Notes: generated by a model from the letters alone, not told the origin. A stretch of DNA of 64,000 bases from Gambelia wislizenii (GCA_030847615.1 JAUMIR010000004.1:186064501-186128500); one strand, 5' to 3'; shown: positions 42,891-54,136, counted from the first letter of the stretch. Numbers and translations: made by a program.

Positions 42891-44494
42891 CTCATTAGGA
42901 CAAGCAAGTTGATTTTGACAGAGGTTCCATCAGTAAAAAGCAGCACCTGCAGCACGGAGGAAGCACAGGGGAAGGTCGGGAGGAGGGTAGAGGAGGATGG
43001 CAGTGTCTGAAATGGGGCACTGTGAGTGCGAAGCACCGTTCTTCTCCTGACCTCCTCGGATCCCACCCCCCGCATTTGAAAAAGTCCATGGTCTCTGTGG
43101 TGCCAGTAGTGAAAGAAGGATGGTGCCTGCTAGGGATATAAGTTGCATAATATCTCACAGAGATGACCCTGAGGGCAACTAAGAGGTTCCCGCAGTTGGT
43201 GGTCACAGCAGTAGGACAGGAGGAGGCAGAAGTGGGGAAAGCTCTTGCTCTTGGTGGTTACAGATTTGTGGAAGTCATCACATTTGGTGGCAGTGGAGGT
43301 TAGATAGAGCCTCATGCCTGGTGAAAAGTGGTGGGTTAAAAGTGGTAAACCCCCAAGGTGGGCATTTAATCCTTTCCTTGTTCCACATTTCTGTCATAAC
43401 GTTTTGTCCATCCCCTCCGGCCAAAATGTATGTTTGCAAGGGACATGACCAGAGCCAGAAGGGAAAACAAGGAGCCAGGCTGAGGGGAGCAGTAGCTGGA
43501 GAAAGGTGGAGGAATGTAAGCAAGCAGCAGGGAGAGTGGGCCCATTTTCTTCCCTTTTGCTGTGTACAGTTTCGCAAGGCTATAATATAATATGATCAGT
43601 GCTTATCAAGAGGCAATGATGTGCACTGTACTGTACTGACTTAGATTGCCAATGAGGAAATCTTCAAATCTTGCTTGAGCTGCAAACCCCTCAGATAACC
43701 TTAGGCAAGTTATTACTATCACAGCCTCTTCCACCATGGGGAAATAATAGTGACTTTTGCTAACAGAGTTGTCATAACTATCACAACAAGTAGTTTGACT
43801 ACTCAAAGTACTATATAAGCTTCTCTGTATCACCTTAGGGATCCTGGGAGTATTGATTTAATTCTGAAATGTTTTGAAGAGGTACAGCTGAATACAGGGG
43901 TGGGCATAGTACACAGAGCATGGAAGTAACCAATTAAAAATTACTAGTTGCTTATAATGAATTCATTCACCAACCCCAAGATGAAAGTTCAACCACCTAA
44001 TCTTACAATTGTAACTTGATAAAGGATAACATCTTCCCTTTTGTGGTGTAGCTGTAAACTTTAGTTACTTTTATAGTTAAAGGGGTATGGCCTAAATAAT
44101 TGATGGAGGACAAATATCACATGGCTTATATGCTCCTGTACCATGCCTCAGGCTGCTGTCTTGCTCTCTGTTATGGGTATGGGGTTGGTGAAGAGATGGA
44201 CAGCAGGACAGTGTTTTTGTACTCTAGGCAGCTTATGAAATCGAAATAGCTTTTCTAAAAAGTATATCAAAAGGTAAATATGCTAGTTATTTCTGAACAA
44301 ACAAGGAAAATAAGCAGCAGTTGTAATAACTTCTTATGAAGTTAGAACTATAATGGTGACTGTTTTTTAAAAGTAACTTAAAATTGTAAGCTCTGTTTAG
44401 TGTAAATTCTTCGCCCTGGCCCTCAGACACTTCAAGGAGAGTGGGTGGCAGCCTCACACTCTTTCTGGGCTGCCTACAGCATTTCATCACTGAA
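42891..44494. other. Intron, nothing recognised
   Basis: The sequence is moderately GC-rich around 42950-43560 and A/T-rich afterwards. The overlapping open frames on both strands at 42749-43590 show no domain. No repeat family could be named. Confidence 0.35.
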
Positions 44495-44910
44495 GGTGCA
44501 TCTACACTGTAGAAAAAAAAAAGGCAGTTTGGCACCACTTTAAGGGCTGTAGCTTCATCCTATGGAATCCTCTGCTTTGTAGTTCTACAGCTTTTAGCCT
44601 TCACTACCAAAGAGTGCTGGTGCCTCACAAAACTACAAATTCTGTAGGATGGAGCCATGGCAGTTAAAATGATGTCAAATAGCATTACAGTCAGGCCTCT
44701 GTAGCCATGGATCCCACCATCCATGGCTTGAAAAATCCCACAAACAAACAAATCCCAAGAAGCAAACCTTGATTTTGCTATTCTATATAAGGCACAACAT
44801 TTTACTGTGTCATTGGATATAATGAGCACCCATGGATTTTGGTATCCATGGGGGGGGGGCTGGAGCAAACCCCAGTGGGCCCCCTATTTTTCAACAGTGT
44901 AGATGCACCC
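44495..44910. repeat. hAT-like MITE with a nested Tigger MITE
   Basis: The outer ends are GGTGCATCTACACTGTAGAA and the inverted AACAGTGTAGATGCACC. Inside are the blocks AGAGTGCTGGTGCCTCACAA, CTACAAATTCTGTAGGATGG and AGCCATGGCAGTTAAAATG, shared with the copies at 24558 and 58943. The right half is interrupted by a second element at 44688-44886, so the outer element is the older. Confidence 0.75.
44688..44886. repeat. Tigger-like MITE nested in the hAT-like element
   Basis: It starts CAGTCAGGCCTCTGTAGCCA just after TA at 44686-44687. The interior has AAGAAGCAAACCTTGATTTT and TATATAAGGCACAACATTTT, and the right end has GGATTTTGGTATCCATGG, all shared with 15278 and 20010. The right terminus is blurred by a G run (44850-44859). 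Confidence 0.7.
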
Positions 44911-45424
44911 TCAGTTAACATAATGCAATAGGCCAGGCATGGGTAACTTTGGTGGGGACAGGAGCCCATGTGGATTACATTTTTGGTTGAGTGACTGGAA
45001 GCTGGTGCTAGTTTGAACTTCTGGGTGTTTTGGGTTGATTTTCAACATATTTTTTGGTCATTTAATGTGAGTTTTGGGAGATCCTGCAGCTTGGGGGATG
45101 CTTTAATAATGCTGTTCCAGGAAATGTTTTTGGCTATTTCATGGGCATATTTTCACTCATTTTTGAGAGTGGTGTGTGTGTGTGTCTGTGTCTCTGTCTG
45201 TCCATCTGTCTGTTGAGGTTTCCTGGGGGACACCAAAAGGCCTGCATGCAGATGGCAGGCAGTACTTGCTTCCCTTTAGATATCCAAGCGCATGTTTGCT
45301 TCCATACTTCCTTGCTATCAAAATGAAATGCTATTGAAATCCACAAACACCTGGACAACTTCAACAGGAAAGAAGAAACCTTAAAAGTAAACAAAATCTG
45401 ACTCTTAGTTTTGAAATACAGTAG

Positions 45425-45740
45425 AATCAAAACTCAACACTTACAAAAGAATTCCACCCAGGGACAGGGGGATTACCAGCAGATAATGGGCCATCAACCA
45501 ATCATTAGCCAAACAAACACTAACGAGCCTTGCATTTCTATACCCAGAAACTAACCGTTCAATTACACAAATTTACATATACTCCCCAACAGGGGTTCAC
45601 AGCATATAAACTCCACATACACACACCTACCTAACCATTCTGTGAGGATGCCAGCCACAGATGCAGGCAAAATGTCAGAAAGAAACTATTCCGTAACACG
45701 GCCTCACAGCCTGAAAAAAACCCAAGGAAAATCTATAAAA
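45425..45740 (+). repeat. Dispersed repeat resembling a Penelope-type terminal region
   Basis: The segment ends with GAGGATGCCAGCCACAGATG, CAGGCAAAATGTCAGAAAGA and CACGGCCTCACAGCCTGAAA. These blocks recur near 41255-41290 and, inverted or partial, near 15765-15810 (GGATGCCGGCCGTGAAAGCC), and they are very common in squamate DNA. The order GTGAGGA, stem, loop, stem, AAAA, TGTC resembles a worn hammerhead-type fold, which would suit a Penelope-like terminal repeat. Assignment to that class is an inference, as no protein relic is readable. Confidence 0.4.
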
Positions 45741-45809
45741 ATGAAAGTCGTCATGAAAGTAACAGAGAATGTCCCACACCACTTTGGGGCTTTTACTTTC
45801 TAGCTACAA

Positions 45810-45811
<2 letters not shown>

Positions 45812-45842
<31 letters not shown>
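45812..45842. repeat. (AAT)n microsatellite
   Basis: About ten AAT/ATA repeats without interruption, followed by AGTAAAGG. Simple sequence repeat, likely polymorphic. Confidence 0.95.
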
Positions 45843-45843
<1 letters not shown>

Positions 45844-46086
45844 GTAAAGGGCAATGATTAATGGGACTAACCATAAGTTATTATGAAGAAAAGTAATTTT
45901 GGGGCAGGGGGTTGTTTCATTAGTGTTAATAAGTAATATTGTTGCTCCTTGTTACTCAGAAAAATAATACAGTAATGTTACTTTTTAAACACTTATCTGT
46001 CTGTAGTTCTGGAAAAGATTATTACACATGTGAACACATCATTCTATATGAGAATCAGTTTAGTCACTTTGTAGTGAGATGTAAAG

Positions 46087-46222
46087 CAGTGGTTTTCAAA
46101 CTTTGGTCCTCCAGGTGTTTTGGACTTCTGTTCCCAGAATCCCTGGTTCTTGGCCAAGCTGACTGAGGTTTCTGGGAGTTGAACTCCAAAAGAACTGAAG
46201 GACCAAAGCTCAAGAACCACTG
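46087..46222. repeat. hAT (Charlie/MER5-like) MITE with 8-bp target duplication
   Basis: The left end CAGTGGTTTTCAAACTTTGG and the inverted right end CCAAAGCTCAAGAACCACTG are 16-20 bp terminal inverted repeats. ATGTAAAG flanks both sides (46079-46086 and 46223-46230), an exact 8-bp duplication as made by hAT transposases. The interior is a foldback with GGACTTCTGTTCCCAGAATC. It lies 118 bp upstream of the exon at 46340, the element closest to any exon here. Confidence 0.93.
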
Positions 46223-46339
46223 ATGTAAAGAATTATAAGCATAAAGGAGAAAAATTGTATATTTGTAAACTGGCTGGTTAAAGAATTTCTTTACTTCATC
46301 TTTTGTTTGTTTATATGTCTGTGGTCTTTTTTTTTAAAG

Positions 46340-46475
46340 GAACAGCATAGCAGTTTCAGCTGTTTGTGTATTCAACATGACTGCAATAATGCAAGTCTTC
46401 AGCGGGCCGTTCAAATACCAGGAGAACTCTCGTTCTGCCTGGCTGCCTTATCCCAACCCAAACCCTAATTTTCAG
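46340..46475 (+). CDS. SEMA5A: Semaphorin-5A internal exon (sema domain)
   Basis: The 136-bp exon has one base finishing the Val codon and 45 residues: NSIAVSAVCVFNMTAIMQVF, then SGPFKYQENSRSAWLPYPNP and NPNFQ. The SAVCVFN and GPFKYQEN blocks are standard semaphorin propeller motifs. NMT is a sequon (NLS in human, as I recall it). Acceptor TTAAAG at 46334-46339 after a T run, donor GTACTT at 46476, which is a weaker donor than the others. It enters in phase 2 and leaves in phase 0. Confidence 0.95.
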
Positions 46476-49474
46476 GTACTTAAAGAGAAATAGTCTTAAA
46501 ACTTGTGATGACATGATTTATGGATTATGATGTTTCTTTCTTCTCCCAGGCCATACTGAAGTTTTCTTCTAATGATCAAGATTGGATGGTCAGGTTGAAA
46601 TTCAGCCACAATGCAAATACCTGTGTATGGCTTTAGGACATTGGCCTAAGAGATGGCATGCCCAAACACACTTTGAGCCAATGGATAATGCAAATAATTA
46701 TCTAGTTATGGATAGCATTCAGAAAAATGTGCATCTAAACTAGGAGATAAAGCAGCAATGCAGCCACAAATTGAATAAAACAAGATTAAATAAAGTCATT
46801 GGCCAGAATCCAATGGAGTCATTCCACTACTGTTTCCATGAGTTAAATCATGAGAGGGCGAGTTTCTGCCACCATCTAGCTCTGTTTTTCTTCTCAAAAT
46901 CTGCTCCAAATGTTCGAGAAATGCAATAGTGCAGGTTGTCAGGCAGTGGTGAGTGTTGCAGTGGAGAGAATTAGGTCCCTAATGGATGGCTACTAGCATA
47001 GTGTTGGATTGAGGGCACTCTTCTCACCAATATGACTTGAGAGAATATGTCATATGATATGTCACTTATTCATTTATTTATTTATACCCCACCCTTCAAT
47101 CACAAAGGTTCTCAGAGCAGCTTAGAATTAGCTAATTTGACACTTCCCTCTCCTGAGGCTTACAATCTAAATCAGATACAACACAGATGGAAAAGGGGAT
47201 GGTGGGGTAGGAATTAAGTTCAGCAGTGTCTTGCTGCTCTCTTTCCCTCTCAGAGGCTACAGCCCTGGCAGTTGGAACACAGAGGGAGTGCCTCTCACCA
47301 GTCGCTGGGCCAAGACATGATGGAGCTGTCCCTGACTGCTCTTCTCTTCCTTTGAAGCCACAGCAGGAGCTGTTGGAACATAGAGGGAAGGGCTCTTATT
47401 AGCTGCTGAGGTTCAGACATATTGGAATTTAATTAACAAAATGATTTTAAAAAACAGCAAGTCTCTAGTCAGGCCTCCTTCAAGTGGCTTCACCTGTGGG
47501 CTAAGTTATTCTGCTGTCTCTGCACGAGGAGTGACTGGATTATCTACACTTGATATAGGTAACATCCAAAATTGCCCACCCTCAGAGTTTACGAATGGCA
47601 CCTCTGCATAAATGGTTGTGCAACGGTGGGCCTAGAGCTATGAGTTGCACATAGCAAGTGACCTTTTCATAGAGTAATATTTGCCATATCTCAGCTTGTG
47701 CATTGTGGAGTATGTCTGAAGAGGCAAAACCAGAGCATTAAAAATTGCTGATTCAGTAATTTTAGGTAGTCATTAAAACTGATGGCATTCTTTAGACCTA
47801 CACCCTAAAACTAGATCTTTTCCTGTGTAAAAAAATAAGAAGCTTCCAGTTCCAACTTGGACTGGTAATACACTAGAGATATGAGAGGTTTAGGGGAAAT
47901 TGAAATACATATAAAGTTAGATTTTAAGAGTGTGATTACTGATTAGTTGTTTCACAGAGTGGATATAGACATGCATTCCACAAGATTACAGGAACCTATT
48001 TTCCCCAGCTGCACTTCTGACTCCTATCCTTTTTGTGTATTGATGTGCACTTCTACTTCTATGATGTTAAAGCAGTGTCTTATGGTAGAAGACTGGCTGT
48101 GTTGCCTTCCCTGAAACTGCCTGGGGTTTCACCCCACCCCCAGGTTTGCTGCCACACCACCACATTTTGGTTTTTCAGCAGCAACAGGAGAAGTAGCAAC
48201 TCCCCCCTGCACTTTATCATTGAAACAAGGGGTTGGGAGCATGCATCTTGTTTTAAAACTGAATTTCACTTCTGGGAGTTCTGTTCAGATTGAAAACAAT
48301 CTGTGTGCTCTCAGACTGCCTTGTTTTAAAGGGAGAAAAGTTGTGACTGTTTAAATATACACTACCTCTGACAAATCAGGAGGAAAAAAAAATAAGGGCT
48401 CCTCTGAGCTACCAGAGGCTGAACCATTGGTAGATACCATTGGTAGGTACATTTGTTGAGGGCAGCATTTGAAAAACTTACTTTTTGCACTACAGCTCCT
48501 AAAATTCTACCAGCAAACATGAGGGATTCTGGGAAATGTAGTATAAAAAGTAAGTTTTCCAAGATGTGAGTAAAAGCATTGTGAAGACATAGTCCTGGGA
48601 AACTAGCCTTGCTCACTGGGAGGGAAAGACTATTCTGATCCCCGATTATTCAGCTCCTTCATATGACCTTGTTTGAAAGATGCATTTGTAGAGACAAAGG
48701 AAGAGATGGCGGGTTAAAATATAATAAGCATGTATATATGTATTTACCCATAGCTGAAGGTTAATTTTACACCCGTTTGAATGTCAATGCAACCAGGTCA
48801 CCATTTTCCTGATCAGCCTGCAGGGTGAAGCACAGCAATAATTCAAAGCAGCCTGCCTGTTCTCTTCACCTAACAAGTTAGAACTTAGCAAGGAATTTAC
48901 TGTTGTGGTCCAGGCTTTTGTTTGAAGAGGCCATGCCCAGGCAAGCCACCATGGAAGGGAAGAAGACCCTTTGCGAGTATGTGTCTAATCTTGCTAATGC
49001 TGCAGCTACAGCAGAATTTGATGACATCTTTCAAGATCACATATCCCCATCTTTGGGAGATGCTTTAAGAAGTCTCTCTCTTGAGGGGGAGAATTATTTT
49101 GAGGGGGAAGGCTGTTGACCTTATGATTTTGGAAGCTATAGTCCCCAAAGTAATATTTCCAAGCTCTGACATATAGCTAACAAAACATCTTTTCTTTCTT
49201 TATTTTGTCTTTTGACACACATACATTGTAATAGTGCCTATACTCATTAGATTATCTGCAGAGATAGTGTGGGTGACTTGCTAATGTGAAATGGTATTTC
49301 TCTCTGGAGCTTGTTGTACAGCAGGATGATCAGTTATCACTACACAAATTTATGTCAGCTCTTGCCTGAGGATTTTTATAGTTTGGGATCTGGAAGTATA
49401 ATATATGCTTCTACTCTGGGAGTACAATATATGCCTCATATCAATCTTTATAGTGTTATTTCATGCATTTTCAG
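46476..49474. other. SEMA5A: 3.0 kb intron of SEMA5A
   Basis: It begins GTACTT and ends TTTTCAG. It contains an antisense LINE-type repeat near 47072-47400. The rest, including 47420-49470, has no recognised element. An open frame at 48903-49118 shows no known domain. Confidence 0.6.
47072..47400 (-). repeat. Antisense LINE-tail-like repeat
   Basis: TTATTTATTTATACCCCACC, CTTCAATCACAAAGGTTCTC and AGAGCAGCTTAGAATTAGC resemble an inverted LINE 3' end. The following part has the duplicated blocks CAGTTGGAACACAGAGGGAG (47259) and GCTGTTGGAACATAGAGGGA (47371), about 110 bp apart. The family is not named. Confidence 0.45.
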
Positions 49475-49679
49475 TGTGGCACCATGGACCAAGGCCTGTA
49501 TCTGAACTTGACAGAGAGGAATCTCCAAGATGCCCAGAAGTTTATTTTGATGCACGAAGTGATACAACCTGTCACACCAGTTCCATACTTCATGGAGGAC
49601 AACAGCCGTTTTTCTCACGTGGTAGTGGATGTGGTGCAAGGCAAAGACATGCTTTTCCACATCATCTATTTGGCCACAG
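49475..49679 (+). CDS. SEMA5A: Semaphorin-5A internal exon (late sema domain)
   Basis: The 205-bp exon encodes 68 residues plus one base: CGTMDQGLYLNLTERNLQDA, QKFILMHEVIQPVTPVPYFM, EDNSRFSHVVVDVVQGKDML and FHIIYLAT. The DQGLYxNLTERNLQDAQKF block is specific to semaphorin-5A as opposed to 5B, and it settles the gene call. NLT is a sequon. Acceptor TTTTCAG at 49468-49474, donor GTAAAT at 49680 (phase 1, the first base of an Asp codon). The following exon (expected to start by completing Asp, then Tyr-Gly-Thr) was not found in the remaining 14.3 kb, so the next intron is longer than that. Confidence 0.96.
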
Positions 49680-51937
49680 GTAAATTCGTTTGTAAATTCT
49701 GAAATTGTTGTGCGTACGAGAGAGAAAGTGAATGGTGGAGTGTTCATGTGAGAATGCCTTTGGGTTGGTGGAGGGTGAATGTACAGCTCATTATATTTGG
49801 CTAAGGGTTCTCTGCAGCTTCCTTACTATCTGGCCTTGGATAAGCCACTTTCAATGAGGCATTAAGCAGAGAGAAGAATGACTCAGGGTTGAAAAGGGCA
49901 GGGGATGTAAAATATGGTCAAGTATACTGAGATGTGCAACTGAACTACTGTTCTAAGTCCCTGTTAGATCCTCTGGGAATGTTATTTCCTGTACGTCTCA
50001 GTTAAATGTCTGAATAAATCTCAGGGGCATTAGATGGGCAAGCATAATAAAGAATTGAAGGAATAGCTGAAAGATACATGTGGTCTACAGAGAGGAGAGT
50101 ACAGAATATATGAATCTTGGGAATAGACCTTCCATATCTCTTTCCTAATGCATTTAAGGGTTCAAATGATCTCATTTGTAGGAAATCCCCACAGCTCCAT
50201 TGGTGAAGCCTTGCAAACAGTCCAGGGATTGGAATAACTGTTCTTTTGCATGGATTTACTGGAATATCACTTAAAACAGTGATTCTATCTGAGAACTTCT
50301 ACAGCAAACAAACAAACAAACAAGTTTTGCATATTGTGTTTGCAAAGTACTCTTACAGACTGACAGAGTGGTGATGCATTGGAGCAGATCTGTGCTTTTG
50401 AGTGCCCTCATGTTTGCCCTGAAGTCAGAGCTATCCATGTTAACCAAAAACATGGAGGGAGCTGGAATAAAAGCCTTGGAAAATCACTTCGATGCGCTGG
50501 CATGGTTTTTAATTCAGAAGGAAATTCGACATGTAGCTCAAGTTATAAATAAGGCTGGCATAATCAATTTTATGCAAATTAGCTAGATATTTCCTAGTAT
50601 AACTATTTTGTCTCATGCATTGGAGAAATCAAAGCCTTGTGGCTGCTTCCAATGGAAGTTGCTTTTGTGGGATTCAGTGCTCTCTATTTATAATGCACAT
50701 GTTTAATTGGACAGCTGCTCATACTGAAGGATAAGGCTGGCGTATGGGAAGAGAAGAGGACTTGTAATATTTTCCCTTAGTTTACAGAGATTAAGGCTAT
50801 ATGCTTATACTGTCCACCTTTCATACTACATACAGTGAGTTGGGTCCAAAGTACTGTGGTTGGATTTCTGCTTTTGCAGTGGGGCTTTCCCAGTCTATCT
50901 TGCACCCCAAAAGCCACTCCTGTGGGTTGGAGGACCCGCCAGAATGATGCAGTTCACAGAGTGCCTCAGGGTGCTAATAGCAAATCAGCAATTACCACCC
51001 AGCAGTTATCTTTATACAGATGGTTCTTTTGATTCCAGATAATATGTCCACTATCTGTGTGTATATGAGAGAGAGAGAGAAAATTCCTCTGTTTCTTTCA
51101 TTCAGCTCCCCACCCTCCACACCCACCTCTTTCTTGCTAGCTTTATTGGATTTCTGGAGAAAGAAATTCATAGTTCACAGTCTGAATTTGAATTTTATGA
51201 TATACGTATTAGCAAAAAATATGGCAACGTCACAACATGATTTGTGACAAGAAAATGTAGTTGTCTTTCAATTTTACATGAATGTCTGTGCACTGAGAGA
51301 GTGCTGTAAGAATAATTCCTTTTTTTTTTGGCTTCACTTTTTTACATTTTCTGAGTGTCTCACTGAAAACAACAGCATGGTACTTTACTTGATTTATTTA
51401 TATGCTTATTTCCCATTTCAAATCCTGCTTTATGGTTTATGCAGTCCCCTCCCCAAGACACCTAATCAGATGATGAAAACATGACAATTTAAAACATACA
51501 TCAAATGTTTCATAAGACAACATTCATTATAAAATGATGAATTCCTAACTATAGAGGCATCACATTTTGTGTGCATACATAAAGTAGGACACTTAAAAAT
51601 ATAATGTTCTATATAGGTTATGGTTCTGTTCTATTGATCCATATTTTACCCTTCAGAGTTCTTCACTTCCTTCAGTATAACTCTGCAAAAGGTTTTTTTT
51701 TCCTTCCCTTATTGCCTTTCAGGAATAATGAATCCAATACTTACAGTGAAGAGCCTTGAGTCTGTAAATTGTACCCATATTGCACAATAATGTATATAGT
51801 ATGACAAAGAAATAACCTAAGAAAGAATATGGATAAGGAATAGAACTGGTAATAGAAAGATGCTAAGAGTCAGAAAGAATTCAGCTGGTCATTATGAATA
51901 TGTTCTATGAGTTCTGAAAGAGTCTAAAATGCAGATA
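49680..51937. other. SEMA5A: Start of a large intron, repeat-poor
   Basis: No repeats could be recognised apart from (CAAA)n near 50310 and (GA)n near 51068. The stretch 50360-50585 is compositionally distinct and includes an octamer ATGCAAAT (50572-50579) next to CATAATCAATTTT and TTATAAATAAGG. It may be a conserved non-coding element, but this needs cross-species alignment. Confidence 0.35.
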
Positions 51938-52222
51938 CAATATGATCCCCATATCTGTGGGACTTACCCATGGATTCACTCACCCGCATCTAAAAAAAGG
52001 TCTCTCTGGGTATCTTCTAGGTCCTCCAGATTAATTCTATGGCATGCTTCCACTGGAAACTGACCATAGAGTTGTGCTGGAGGACCTAGAGAATGCCTAG
52101 AGAGGTGTTCTCTCTAGGAATTGCTAGGTCCTCCGGTGTGATTTTATGGCATGCTTGGGCCCATTTTAATAGCTTTCAGTAAGCCCAGGAATGTATTCCC
52201 TGCATATGTGGGGGCCATACTG
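51938..52222. repeat. Tigger-like MITE, 285 bp
   Basis: The left end CAATATGATCCCCATATCTG and the inverted right end CATATGTGGGGGCCATACTG match at most positions, with TA at 51936-51937 and 52223-52224. The inside has the duplicated inverted block GTCCTCCAG and CTAGAGAGGTGTTCTC, and is related to 32534-32790. Confidence 0.8.
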
Positions 52223-52939
52223 TAATGGTACAGACCTTTACCTCTGTCTATTTCAGTGCAGACAGAGGTAGAAGTAATGTACTGCAGTGAGTATTTAATT
52301 GGAAAAGTATATTTCTAGCAAATTTTTTCAGTGGTAAGCTTGTGATTATGTAGAATTCTTTCAGCTTGGCTGCGTTTAATTATAGACAGACTTCCCATTT
52401 TCAGTCTTTGTATCACATATATGAATGTTGTCCAGTCTCTTTCCAATAGTATAATGGTATAAGGCTTTTTGTTTGTTTCTTTAGAAATGACACTGTTTTC
52501 AGTACAGAATGACAGGAAACACAGTGGGGTATTGTTTACATTTTAGATCATGGGTAGGCCACACACAGGGCTGTATGCAGTAGTGGGTGGCATGTTGGCA
52601 ACTGAATACACACAAACACACATACACATACAAGTGTGAAGAGGAAGGACTTTAACTTCACACCTGTCCTGGTGGTCCAGCTTTAACCTCACTATTTCTC
52701 TGTTGCTATCTTTGACAAGGATTGCTGGGGTGAGGAAAAGCTTTCAAATTCATCCATGTCCCAGTGATAGGACTAAGTTTTAAACCTCCCCCGCACTGTT
52801 GATCACAGTAGGAATCACTACTTCCCCACTGCTAATAGTAGGGTTGTTGCTTCCATGCCACAAACGGCAACAGGGAAGCAGCAATTCTTATGAGGTTTGT
52901 TGGAGAGAAAAGGACACATTGGCCTACCTTCCCTCAGTG

Positions 52940-53278
52940 TCCCTAGATGGTTCCCAGTCAGCATTACACTACACTCCAATAGCTCCCTCCACCATTCATA
53001 TCAATATCTACTCACCTTGGCTTTAGGCAACATCCTTTGTCCTGTCTTTGTCCCCCAACACCCATCGACCATCATTAAAACTGAACTTGTCACCTCATCA
53101 CCATTCCCACAAGTTTTGCATTTCTGTGGCTATTCACACGTACAGTCTGCTCATAGAGGTCTGTTCCTAGGCACTTCACTCCATGGATCTGATGAAGTAG
53201 ATTTAAGTCTATAAAAGGTTATGCTACCAACTTCTTTCTCTCAGTCTCAAAGGTATTACAAGATCCCTTTGCATACTG
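52940..53278 (+). repeat. Upstream pseudo-LTR of the Penelope-like element
   Basis: Blocks shared in order with the downstream repeat include CTCACCTTGGCTTTAGGCAA, CTGAACTTGTCACCTCATCA, CCCACAAGTTTTGCATT versus CCCATAAGTTTTGCATT, CTAGGCACTTCACTCCATG, CTGATGAAGTAGA and GATCCCTTTGCATACTG. It contains a decayed hammerhead-like core at 53189-53226. It is about 340 bp, without the expansion seen in the other copy. Confidence 0.8.
53189..53226 (+). ncRNA. Hammerhead-ribozyme-like motif, decayed copy
   Basis: CTGATGA (53189-53195) is followed by one A, then a six-pair stem (GTAGAT at 53197-53202 with GTCTAT at 53207-53212, loop TTAA). The stretch AAAA comes next where a hammerhead needs GAAA, so the catalytic G12 position is changed to A. 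The short third stem (GG/GC) is also imperfect. The last bases GCTA give an NUH-type site. By these changes this copy should be inactive. No clear stem I was found. Confidence 0.4.
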
Positions 53279-53279
53279 A

Positions 53280-54130
53280 TCCAGATTAACACAGCTGTGC
53301 CTTTGACTTCTACCACCATTGAAAGCACCAAATTCAGATGGATGGAGTAGAAATCCATCAGCCTCTTTAAGACCTCTGCCCAGGCACAGACAGACACCTT
53401 CTTTCTCAACAAGTGCAAGCAACAGGGTGTCATTCCAAAAGGCTTGTGAGTGAAGAGGCAACTATGGACTATGTACCACACAGATTACGGTGACAAACTG
53501 TGTAGCATTCTCTCCAGGAAGCTACTTAAACATCTGATCAGCATTCTGTACAGCAAACAAGAAACCATCAAGAGAGAAATGTCCAGTCTAGAAGCACAAG
53601 TGAGGAACTCTACTCAAGCCATCCGTGGACATAACTTTTCCAAGAACAGGAAAACCGTCTAATGAGACACATTTCTCTTCCCTGATGAAAAAGAAGGAAA
53701 AGAAACTTTTCTTACTGCTACAAGACTCCTTGACCCAAAACAGAAGTACTGTGAACCCAGATAACAATATTGTGAATCTGTCAAGCCACACCTTGAGTCA
53801 AGCAGAGGAGTCTGTTCTGAAACAGGGTTATCCTTCTGCCCTGCCAATGTACATACATGATACATTTCTGTGGTGATCTAGAGGCCTTCTTCTGCCACGT
53901 ATGCCTCAAGGAATACTTCCAGGACAGTGGCACAGGTCAGGACAACAACTCACGGGGATCACCTCTGTCTCTGCAACACAATAGATGCTACAACAATATA
54001 CAACACAATTATTCTCAGAGTCATTAAAAGAAGAACTCCACATGGACTTCTCCTGATGGTCAGTGCACAGACCTAGACTTCTACATAGAATGCTTCCACT
54101 ACCATGCCCAGATAGAAATAATCAATAAGA
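53280..54130 (+). pseudogene. Penelope-like polyprotein relic, N-terminal part
   Basis: Short frames in several phases include VNLSSHTLSQAEESVLKQGY (about 53772), matching the conserved PLE block reading VxNLSxxxLxxxExxxLxxG just before the RT. Others are DLEAFFCHVCLKEYFQDS (about 53877) and a charged region (53450-53660) with RKLLKHLISILYSKQE. Stops and frameshifts are frequent. The relic is cut by the Tigger-ended insertion at 54137. Confidence 0.6.
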
Positions 54131-54136
54131 GACATA

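Larger units (their letters stand above)
35330..46339. other. SEMA5A: 11.0 kb intron of SEMA5A
   Basis: It begins GTATGT and ends TTAAAG. Main contents are a 1.6 kb inverted-repeat-ended element (36301-37887), an antisense 5S SINE (39315-39535), a Tigger fragment, hAT-like elements, a nested hAT/Tigger pair (44495-44910) and a possible Penelope-type relic (45425-45740). Parts between 38060 and 39310, and between 42900 and 44490, show no recognised repeat. Confidence 0.7.

Noticed and set aside
48903..49118. 71-codon frame with a plausible acidic protein
   Set aside because: No family recognised, no flanking splice signals fitting SEMA5A phases, and it lies in an intron whose exon phases already match.
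3589..49679. Assignment to SEMA5B instead of SEMA5A
   Set aside because: CDEATxKACYSKGKSKEECQ and DQGLYxNLTERNLQDAQKF follow 5A as I recall it; the 5B paralogue differs at these positions.
50368..50586. 72-codon frame considered as a further SEMA5A exon
   Set aside because: The sequence does not resemble the expected continuation after LATD and lacks a matching acceptor and phase.
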